Origin: Opitutus sp. GAS368
GTDB lineage: Bacteria; Verrucomicrobiota; Verrucomicrobiia; Opitutales; Opitutaceae
DNA length: 12,244 nt
Assembly: GCA_945862035.1 (NCBI GenBank)
Contig: CAMAXB010000061.1
Coordinates: forward strand, 1 to 12,244
Reading direction: 5' to 3'
Part shown: piece by piece, positions 7,783-12,244 of the stretch
Position numbering within the stretch: position 1 is the first letter of the stretch
Layout: every line of letters begins with the position of its first letter
Program-made: the position numbers and the translations under genes
Notes under the pieces: generated by a model
The model's database searches: none
Told to the model about the DNA's origin: nothing
What the model saw: the letters and a program-made list of their open reading frames with translations, nothing else

Positions 7783-8384
7783 AAATCCTCGCCGTTGAAG
7801 ATGATCCTGTTGCGCGCCGGGTCCTGCACCCGGCGCTGAAGAAGCTTGACCACGAGGTGGTCCTGACGAGTGACGGTGAACAGGCGCGCGAGGTGCTTGT
7901 GCGGAAGCCGGTGCGCGTGGTCGTGAGCGATTGGGTCATGCCCAAGGTGGACGGCCTCGAGCGGTGTCGCCGGATCCGGGCGCGAACCGGCGCGGACCCT
8001 GTTGATGTCATGCCGCTGACGAGCCGTACGGCGCACCATGACAACCAGCGCGAGGCGGCGGATGCGGGCGTGGACGAATTTCTGACGAAGCCGCTCGACC
8101 TGAATGAACGGTGGATGCGGCTCCGCGTGGCCGAGCGCACCCCCCGCTTCGTCCCCCAGGCCCAGCACCTCGAGACCTTTCTCCCGGTCTGCACGTACGG
8201 CAAGAAGGCCCGCAACGACGAAAACTACTGGCAGCAGATCGAGGGTCCCATCAACAAGCGCCCGGGCACGGATTTCAGTCACTCGGTCCGCCCAGACTGT
8301 TACAAGGCGGTGGTGCTGCCGGAGCTCGAGCAGCACCGCGCCGCGCAGGCCCGTGCCATTCCCCATGTCGACCGAACGAATTGA
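7779..8384 (+). CDS. Response regulator with degraded cysteine-motif tail
   Basis: A 201-residue receiver protein without a DNA-binding domain. The receiver (about 1-118) has the acidic pocket E7/D8/D9, phosphoacceptor D51 in VVVSDWVMPKVDG, the conserved T81 and K104 in FLTKP, so phosphorylation looks possible. The C-terminal tail (about 128-190) matches a tail known from many receiver and PAS proteins that normally reads like LPxCxYCKK...NYWQQ...TDFSHSVCPDC. Here it reads LPVCTYGKKARNDENYWQQ and TDFSHSVRPDC, so two of the four cysteines (C to G141, C to R172) are gone. Several Pro residues stand where hydrophobic residues are usual. The start is TTG 7779, with AAAGGG upstream and overlap with the stop of the preceding remnant; no in-frame ATG fits better. 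It may be drifting toward loss of function. Its kinase is not in the window. Confidence 0.85.
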   Translation: MKILAVEDDPVARRVLHPALKKLDHEVVLTSDGEQAREVLVRKPVRVVVSDWVMPKVDGLERCRRIRARTGADPVDVMPLTSRTAHHDNQREAADAGVDEFLTKPLDLNERWMRLRVAERTPRFVPQAQHLETFLPVCTYGKKARNDENYWQQIEGPINKRPGTDFSHSVRPDCYKAVVLPELEQHRAAQARAIPHVDRTN

Positions 8385-8562
8385 GCGGCTGGAGGAGCGG
8401 ATGGCGTGGTTGGAGCGCCATGTGGTCGAGCAGGACAAGGCCATGCTGGCATTGGCCGAGACCAACGACCGGCTGCGCCGCGAGCTGGAGATCATGCGGC
8501 TGCGCGGTGGCGGTGAGTCGACTGGCCCGACCCCGGCCGAAGAGCGTCCTCCGCATTACTGA
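8365..8562 (+). CDS. slyX: SlyX-like small coiled-coil protein
   Basis: A 65-residue protein. Residues 3-46 form heptad-like coiled coil (ERIERLEERMAWLERHVVEQ onward), followed by a short polar linker and the terminal EERPPHY, which matches the PPHY ending of E. coli SlyX. SlyX proteins are of unknown biochemical function. The ATG at 8365 lies inside the last codons of the response regulator, overlapping it by 20 bases in another frame, so the two are probably co-transcribed and perhaps translationally coupled. An open frame extends further upstream, but it is only a shadow of the regulator and has no SlyX character. Confidence 0.88.
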   Translation: MSTERIERLEERMAWLERHVVEQDKAMLALAETNDRLRRELEIMRLRGGGESTGPTPAEERPPHY

Positions 8563-8627
8563 GCGGGTTTTTGGCGCGGACGGCCCGATTTCCGCCACCA
8601 AACCGGTGGAGGCTCGGCCCCGTTGAG

Positions 8628-8661
8628 GAGCGGGCGGCCCGGTCACGGAGCTCGCCCGCTC
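8628..8661. terminator. Strong hairpin between convergent genes (possible bidirectional terminator)
   Basis: GAGCGGGCG (8628-8636) and CGCCCGCTC (8653-8661) pair perfectly across a 16-base loop, between the stop of slyX and the stop of the M13 peptidase gene. Neither side has a T-run, so it is not a textbook intrinsic terminator; a role in ending both convergent transcripts or protecting 3' ends is inferred from position. A weaker CCACC/GGTGG stem lies upstream at about 8596-8610. Confidence 0.5.
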
Positions 8662-8676
8662 AGGTTGGCGAACACC

Positions 8677-10716
8677 TCACCAGATCTTGACCCGAATATC
8701 GTCGCTGCGGTACATCGGATCGCCCTCCCGGATTCCGAACGCCGCGTAGAACTCCGGCATGTTGGTGATCGGCCCGATCGCGCGGAACATGCCCGGTGAA
8801 TGCGGTCCGACCGCGACCTGGCGGCGGAGAGCATCGTCCCGGAAACTCGTGCGCCACTGCTGCGCCCACGAAAGGAAGAAGCGCTGCTCGGGGGTGAAGC
8901 CGTCGATCAGCTTGCGCTCCTTGCCGACCAGCGAGCGCTGCAGGGCTTCGAGGGCGATGGAGGTGCCGCCGAGATCGGCGATGTTCTCCCCGAGCGAAAG
9001 CGCACCATTCACATTGAGCCCGGGCAGGGCGGTGTAGCTGCTGTACTGCTCGACCAAGCGCGAGGCCCGGGCGGTAAAATTCGCGGCGTCTTCCGCCGTC
9101 CACCAGTCGGTCAGATTGCCGTCGGCATCGTAGCGGCGGCCCTGGTCGTCGAAGCCGTGGGTGATCTCGTGGCCGATGACGGCGCCGATCGCCCCATAGT
9201 TGACCGCGTCGTCCAGCATGAAGTCAAAGAAAGGGGGCTGCAAGATGCCCGCGGGAAACACGATCTCGTTGGCGGTCGGGCGGAAGTAGGCGTTCACGGT
9301 CGGCGGGGTCATGGCCCATTCGGTCTTGTCTACCGGCTGCCCGAGCTTTGCGAGATTGCGCTGCACCTCGGCGACGGTGGCGGCCCGAACATTGCCAAAA
9401 AAGTCGTCGCGCTTGATCTCGACATTGGCGTAGGTGCGGAACTGCTCGGGGTGCCCGATGCGGGCGTTGAAGCGATCGAACTTGGCCAACGCCTTTTGGC
9501 GGGTGGCCTCGGTCATCCAGTCGAGCGTTTCCAAACGCTCGCGCATGACCGCTTTGATGTTGGTGATCATCTCCTCCATCCGAGCACGGGCCTCAGGCGG
9601 ATAGTAGCGGGCAACGTAGAGCGCGCCGAGGGCCTCGCCGATGCTGCCATCGACCACGCGGGCGGCGCGCTGCCACCGTGGCTCCATCGCCGGCGTGCCG
9701 CGCAGGACCGTGCTGTAGAAGCGAAAACTTTCCTCCTCGAACGGCGCGGAGAGGGAAGGGGCGGCGCTGGCGAGCACCTTGTAGCGCAGATAGGCCTTCC
9801 AGGCCGCCAGGGGGCGGGCCGCGAGCTGGGTCTGCAGACCGGCAAAGAACGCGGGTTGGCCCACAATGATTTCAGCCGCAGCGGGTCCGGTCACGCCGCG
9901 CTCCGCGAGGTACAGCCCAAGCGGAAACGCGGGCATTGTGCCGGCCAGGGTGGCGGTCGGCATCTTGTTGTAGTTGGCCACCCGGTCACGGAGCTCCACC
10001 GGGGTGCTAGCGGTCGTGGCCAGACCCTGCTCCACCTCAAAAATGGTTTGGGCGGCGGCCGTCGCGTCGGCGGGAGTGCTGCCCGCGAGCTGCAGCATCT
10101 TCGCCACGTGTTCAAGGAAGGCGGCGCGCTGTGGGGCAAAGCCTTCGGCGAAATAGTAGTCCTTGCTCGGCAGACTCAGGCCGCCCTGGCTCGCGTAAAG
10201 GGCGTTGATGTCGCTCTGCTTCTGATCCGCCCCGACGCCCACGCCGAAGAAGGCGCTGACGGACTGATTGTGGAGGAACGCGAGCGCACGCGCGAGGTCC
10301 TCGGCCGAAGCGATGGCGTCGACGCGGGCCAGATCCGCTTCGATGGGCCTAAGGCTCGCCGCCGCGATCGCGGCTTCGTCGACCGCCGATGCGAAGAAGT
10401 CGCCCACCTTTTGCTCCACGGAACCCGGTTCGTGGGACCGGGCGGCGGTGGTCTCGAGGATCCCCTTGAGGGCTGCGAAATTGTACTGGGCGAGTTCACC
10501 AAAGCCGCCCCAGCTGGCCTTGTCGGCAGGGATGGAATTCTGCTTGAGCCAGTTTCCGTAAGCGTAGCGCGAGAAATCCACCCGGGGATCGGCCGTAAGG
10601 TCCATCAGGGCAGGACTGAAACGAGGTGGGACGGGAAGTTCGGCTTCAGCCGCCTGGATCGACGTTAGTCCGCAGGCCAGCCAGAGAGTACTAAGAGAGA
10701 AAAGCGATGGGCGCAT
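8677..10716 (-). CDS. M13 family zinc metallopeptidase (neprilysin/PepO type)
   Basis: A 679-residue exported endopeptidase. A signal peptide (about residues 1-22, hydrophobic core LWLACGLTSIQA) points to the periplasm or cell surface; no lipobox cysteine is evident at the likely cleavage point. The N-terminal M13 domain begins at DPRVDFSRYAYGNWLKQN (43-60). The catalytic part contains NAYFRPTANEIVFPAGILQ (475-493) for substrate binding, zinc motif HEITH (516-520, catalytic E517), third ligand E577 in GENIADLGG with D581, and HSPGMFR (639-645). The chain ends in Trp, as family members typically do (here VKIW). All catalytic residues are present and the length matches bacterial M13 enzymes, which cleave oligopeptides. 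The ATG at 10716 precedes a proper signal peptide; no clear ribosome-binding site. It converges with slyX and diverges from the YqjD-like cluster. Confidence 0.97.
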   Translation of the reverse strand: MRPSLFSLSTLWLACGLTSIQAAEAELPVPPRFSPALMDLTADPRVDFSRYAYGNWLKQNSIPADKASWGGFGELAQYNFAALKGILETTAARSHEPGSVEQKVGDFFASAVDEAAIAAASLRPIEADLARVDAIASAEDLARALAFLHNQSVSAFFGVGVGADQKQSDINALYASQGGLSLPSKDYYFAEGFAPQRAAFLEHVAKMLQLAGSTPADATAAAQTIFEVEQGLATTASTPVELRDRVANYNKMPTATLAGTMPAFPLGLYLAERGVTGPAAAEIIVGQPAFFAGLQTQLAARPLAAWKAYLRYKVLASAAPSLSAPFEEESFRFYSTVLRGTPAMEPRWQRAARVVDGSIGEALGALYVARYYPPEARARMEEMITNIKAVMRERLETLDWMTEATRQKALAKFDRFNARIGHPEQFRTYANVEIKRDDFFGNVRAATVAEVQRNLAKLGQPVDKTEWAMTPPTVNAYFRPTANEIVFPAGILQPPFFDFMLDDAVNYGAIGAVIGHEITHGFDDQGRRYDADGNLTDWWTAEDAANFTARASRLVEQYSSYTALPGLNVNGALSLGENIADLGGTSIALEALQRSLVGKERKLIDGFTPEQRFFLSWAQQWRTSFRDDALRRQVAVGPHSPGMFRAIGPITNMPEFYAAFGIREGDPMYRSDDIRVKIW

Positions 10717-10742
10717 GGGAGTGAACGTAGCCTAGCCCCGTT

Positions 10743-10758
10743 TCACGACAAGTCGTGA
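10743..10758. promoter_or_regulatory. Perfect palindrome in divergent promoter region
   Basis: TCACGAC-AA-GTCGTGA is a perfect inverted repeat with 7-bp arms. It lies 27 bp upstream of the M13 peptidase start and about 50 bp before the first plus-strand ORF. Size and position suit an operator for a dimeric regulator. Within it, TTGTCG on the minus strand could be part of a -35 element, with TACGTT 16 bases later, but that promoter match is poor. Confidence 0.45.
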
Positions 10759-10805
10759 CTCTCCCAGAACGTGTAGAAAAATTCGCGAAATAAGTGCATT
10801 GAAAC

Positions 10806-10913
10806 ATGAACTCGTCCGCCGTGAAGGGGTCCGCCCCCTTGGCCCCCTTGCGGGAGTCCGCTGCAGAAGGCCCTCCTTCTGCAAGGCCACCACCCAATCC
10901 GTTCCTAACATGA
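10806..10913 (+). CDS. Short proline-rich upstream ORF (possible leader peptide)
   Basis: A 35-codon ORF beginning ATG 10806 and ending TGA 10911-10913, overlapping the ATG of the YqjD-like gene by four bases (ATGA). The peptide is rich in Pro, Ala and Ser, with a Pro-Pro pair at 23-24 and Pro-Pro-Pro at 28-30 close to the end. It contains the 9-bp hairpin described separately. No homology is recognised. The ATGA overlap and polyproline run suggest a translated leader that could couple or delay translation of the next gene, but GC-rich DNA readily makes such frames, so this is tentative. Confidence 0.35.
   Translation: MNSSAVKGSAPLAPLRESAAEGPPSARPPPNPFLT
10862..10883 (+). promoter_or_regulatory. 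Leader hairpin upstream of the YqjD-like gene
   Basis: TGCAGAAGG (10862-10870) pairs perfectly with CCTTCTGCA (10875-10883) around a CCCT loop, ending 26 bases before the start codon at 10910. No T-run follows, so it is not an intrinsic terminator. A weaker AAGGGG/CCCCTT stem at about 10823-10840 lies just upstream. Together they suggest a structured 5' leader. Confidence 0.5.
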
Positions 10914-11221
10914 AAACCCTGTCCCCGACTGCCGAATCTCCCGAACAACTTGCCGAAAGCCTCCGCTCTCTGATCGCCGAAGCTGAAAAGACGCTGATGT
11001 CCAGTGTGAGCGAACATGCCGAAGGCCGCTTGGACGAGCTCCACGCCCGCCTCGAGTCCGCCCGCGACCGCGTGGCAACGCTCTGCGCTGACGCCAAGGT
11101 CAAGGTCGTCGCCGGCGCGAAGCAGGCCGACGCCACCATCCGCTCGCATCCCTACGAGTCGCTCGCCATCGCGCTCGGCGTGGGCGTGCTTCTCGGCGCG
11201 GTGCTGCGTCGCAATTCCTGA
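10910..11221 (+). CDS. YqjD/ElaB-like (DUF883) membrane-anchored protein
   Basis: A 103-residue tail-anchored protein. Residues 9-79 form a long amphipathic, coiled-coil helix (EQLAESLRSLIAEAEKTL onward), followed by RSHPYESLAIALG and one membrane helix (about 80-99), ending in Arg-Arg-Asn-Ser. The 'HPYxxLxIAxGVGxLLGxxLRR' ending is diagnostic of the DUF883/ElaB/YqjD family. E. coli YqjD and ElaB are stationary-phase inner-membrane proteins that bind ribosomes. ATG 10910 gives the usual family length; an upstream TTG at 10799 would add an Arg/Pro/Cys-rich stretch unlike the family. The gene is followed 14 bp later by the YqjE-like gene, so the two are probably one operon. Confidence 0.9.
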   Translation: MKTLSPTAESPEQLAESLRSLIAEAEKTLMSSVSEHAEGRLDELHARLESARDRVATLCADAKVKVVAGAKQADATIRSHPYESLAIALGVGVLLGAVLRRNS

Positions 11222-11235
11222 TTCATCAACGGCTC

Positions 11236-11625
11236 ATGGAACCGAGTACTTCAGAACCGAAGGGAATTCTCGTGGCCCTCAGCGGGCTGGGCGAGAACCT
11301 GATCGGCGCGCTCAATGACCGAGTCGAGCTGCTTTCGCTCGATCTGCACGAGGAAAAGTGCCGCCTGATTCGAATCTTCATCTGGATCAGTGCGATCGTC
11401 TTCACCGGCATGCTCGCGATCCTCTTTGCGAGCATCACCGTGGTCTATTTCTTCTGGGACAGTGCGCGGCTGACCGCCCTCGGGGGCTTCGCGCTGCTGT
11501 ACGTCGGCGCGTTTGCCGCCATCCTGATCGGTTTCCGGAGACATCTGGCGACCCAGCCCACGCCGTTCGCCGCGAGCTTGCGCGAACTCAACACTGACCG
11601 CGCATGCTTCCGCTCGGAGACTTGA
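11236..11625 (+). CDS. YqjE-like (DUF1469, holin superfamily III type) membrane protein
   Basis: A 129-residue protein with an amphipathic N-terminal helix (about 12-44, GLGENLIGALNDRVELLSLD) and two membrane helices (about 46-72 and 80-100) joined by a short turn, then a basic tail (RRHLA). This is the layout of YqjE/DUF1469 proteins, sometimes annotated as phage holin family although they are chromosomal and not tied to lysis. The typical 'LxxRxELLxLELxEEKxRL' segment is present as LNDRVELLSLDLHEEKCRL. Function in the family is unknown. It follows the YqjD-like gene by 14 bp and overlaps the next gene by 22 bases (or by three, if that gene starts at the TTG at 11622). Confidence 0.87.
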   Translation: MEPSTSEPKGILVALSGLGENLIGALNDRVELLSLDLHEEKCRLIRIFIWISAIVFTGMLAILFASITVVYFFWDSARLTALGGFALLYVGAFAAILIGFRRHLATQPTPFAASLRELNTDRACFRSET

Positions 11626-11921
11626 GGGGAGTTGAGCTCCACCGTGCGCAGATCCGTGATCGGATCGGCTTGCGCCGGCGCCTCACTGAGCTCCAGCTCG
11701 CGGAGCTGGCGAAGCCCGTGCATCACGCGGAGCGGCTGCTGGGGACCTGGCGCCGGGTGGCGCCAATCGCGGCCCTTGCCGCGATCCCGGTTGCCCTCTT
11801 CGCCGGGCGGGGCCTACGGATCTTCCGTTGGTTCGGGCCGCTCCTGCGGGTTGCGCCGATCGCCCTGGCCTTCGCCGGATCCCGTCGAGCTCGCTCCCCT
11901 GCAAACCCGGTTCGGGCGTAG
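11604..11921 (+). CDS. Small basic protein in the yqjK position
   Basis: A 105-residue, arginine-rich protein that starts inside the end of the YqjE-like gene. The N-terminal half is a polar helix (RIGLRRRLTELQLAELAK); the middle contains one or two hydrophobic segments (VAPIAALAAIPVALFAG, about 52-68, and LLRVAPIALAFAG, about 80-92), and the tail is basic. E. coli YqjK, third gene of yqjDEK, has the same size, charge and position, but I see no firm sequence match, so the relation is by context. The start could be ATG 11604 or TTG 11622, the latter overlapping the YqjE-like stop as TTGA. Function is unknown. Confidence 0.68.
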   Translation: MLPLGDLRGVELHRAQIRDRIGLRRRLTELQLAELAKPVHHAERLLGTWRRVAPIAALAAIPVALFAGRGLRIFRWFGPLLRVAPIALAFAGSRRARSPANPVRA

Positions 11922-11937
11922 CCCCGCCCCTGCTTTT

Positions 11938-12165
11938 ATGAATAAAATCATCGGCATTGCTCTCTTCGTCGCCGGAGGCTTTCTCCTTGCCGACGGCTTC
12001 AACCGTCAGGAATCGATTGTCGGAACCGCTTCCGAAGTCGGCACCAGCGTCGCCAATGCCATCGATGGCGGCGGCCGCCAACCCAGGCACATCATGATGA
12101 TGGTCGGCGGCAGCCTGCTCCTCATTGCCGGTGCCGCGATGACTTTCCGCCGAAACGCGGTCTGA
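11938..12165 (+). CDS. DUF3185 family small membrane protein
   Basis: A 75-residue protein with two membrane helices (about 3-19, KIIGIALFVAGGFLLADG, and 52-70, IMMMVGGSLLLIAGAAM) joined by a polar loop. The pattern of a MNK-IxGIALxVxGxxLLxxG start, a loop and a second Gly-rich VGG helix fits DUF3185. The family is small, chromosomal and of unknown function. ATG 11938 is 16 bp after the preceding stop; a much longer in-frame extension upstream only shadows the preceding gene. Its place after the YqjD/E-like genes suggests it belongs to the same envelope-related operon. Confidence 0.85.
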   Translation: MNKIIGIALFVAGGFLLADGFNRQESIVGTASEVGTSVANAIDGGGRQPRHIMMMVGGSLLLIAGAAMTFRRNAV

Positions 12166-12177
12166 TCTCCGATGTAG

Positions 12178-12196
12178 CCGGGGTCGTTGACCCCGG
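12178..12196. repeat. REP-like palindromic hairpin
   Basis: CCGGGGTC (12178-12185), loop GTT, GACCCCGG (12189-12196): a perfect 8-bp stem just after the DUF3185 gene. The wording 'GTAGCCGGGGTCGTTGACCCCGG' is of the kind seen in dispersed intergenic repeats, and a related TTGACCC occurs at 12206-12212. No T-run follows, so an intrinsic terminator is unlikely. Only one copy is visible here, so repeat status is inferred. Confidence 0.5.
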
Positions 12197-12244
12197 TCCG
12201 AGGCATTGACCCGCGAATCGAGGCGAATGATGCGCCGAGACGGG
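12197..12244. other. Right-edge sequence, no assignable gene
   Basis: The last 48 bases include GAGG at 12220-12223 followed by two in-frame ATG codons (12227 and 12230), which could begin a plus-strand gene, but only five or six codons are visible and nothing can be assigned. Confidence 0.25.

Noticed and set aside
8104..8364. Upstream extension of the SlyX-like frame
   Set aside because: The extension overlaps the response regulator in another frame and is Arg/Ser/Pro-rich shadow sequence; SlyX features begin at ATG 8365.
8800..10668. 622-codon plus-strand open frame opposite the M13 peptidase gene
   Set aside because: Antisense to a gene with all catalytic motifs; its Gly/Arg/Val-rich translation is typical of a GC-rich shadow.
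10799..10909. N-terminal extension of the YqjD-like protein from TTG 10799
   Set aside because: The added 37 residues are Arg/Pro/Cys-rich and unlike DUF883 proteins; ATG 10910 gives normal length.
11236..11625. Prophage or lysis cassette, from the 'holin' label of the YqjE-like family
   Set aside because: No endolysin, portal, terminase or tail genes nearby; neighbours match the chromosomal yqjDEK order.

Overview
The window is high-GC bacterial chromosome with tightly packed genes. It most resembles Verrucomicrobiota, probably the Opitutales/Opitutaceae. That placement is an inference from gene content (a bacterial deoxyhypusine-synthase-like protein, an M13 peptidase, a DUF255/SPATA20-type protein, a DUF3185 protein, and a response regulator with the C-terminal 'LPxC..C' tail often seen in that group) and from the weakness of Shine-Dalgarno sequences ahead of most starts. 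No rRNA or tRNA gene, CRISPR array, transposase, integrase or prophage block was seen.

Layout, left to right. Positions 1-1583 (minus) hold an ABC-F ATPase whose C-terminus lies beyond the left edge. Positions 1836-2809 (minus) hold a two-gene unit: a small unknown ORF joined by a TGATG stop/start overlap to a nucleotidyltransferase-fold protein. Positions 2967-3866 (minus) hold an EamA/DMT transporter. A 121-bp divergent gap leads to the deoxyhypusine-synthase-like gene (3988-5034, plus), which is closed by a clear intrinsic terminator. Next on the plus strand are a 732-residue thioredoxin-fold/DUF255 protein, a frameshifted remnant that looks like an Hpt phosphotransfer domain, a response regulator and a slyX-like gene (8365-8562). 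A secreted or periplasmic M13 metallopeptidase (8677-10716, minus) converges on slyX, with a strong hairpin between them.

Positions 10806-12165 (plus) form a compact small-membrane-protein cluster: a short proline-rich upstream ORF, a YqjD/ElaB-like (DUF883) protein, a YqjE-like (DUF1469) protein, a third protein in the position of E. coli yqjK, and a DUF3185 protein. A REP-like hairpin follows. The D-E-K order matches the enterobacterial yqjDEK operon, so these are probably co-expressed membrane or envelope stress proteins.

Most of the window is ordinary chromosomal content. The points most worth checking are: (i) the translationally coupled small-ORF/nucleotidyltransferase pair, a possible toxin-antitoxin-like unit; (ii) the decaying Hpt/response-regulator locus, whose regulator has lost two of the four expected tail cysteines; (iii) the 35-codon ORF with a Pro-Pro-Pro run ending in an ATGA overlap with the YqjD-like gene; and (iv) a deoxyhypusine-synthase fold that keeps the catalytic lysine in an organism type with no eIF5A. 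No wholly new system can be claimed from sequence alone.
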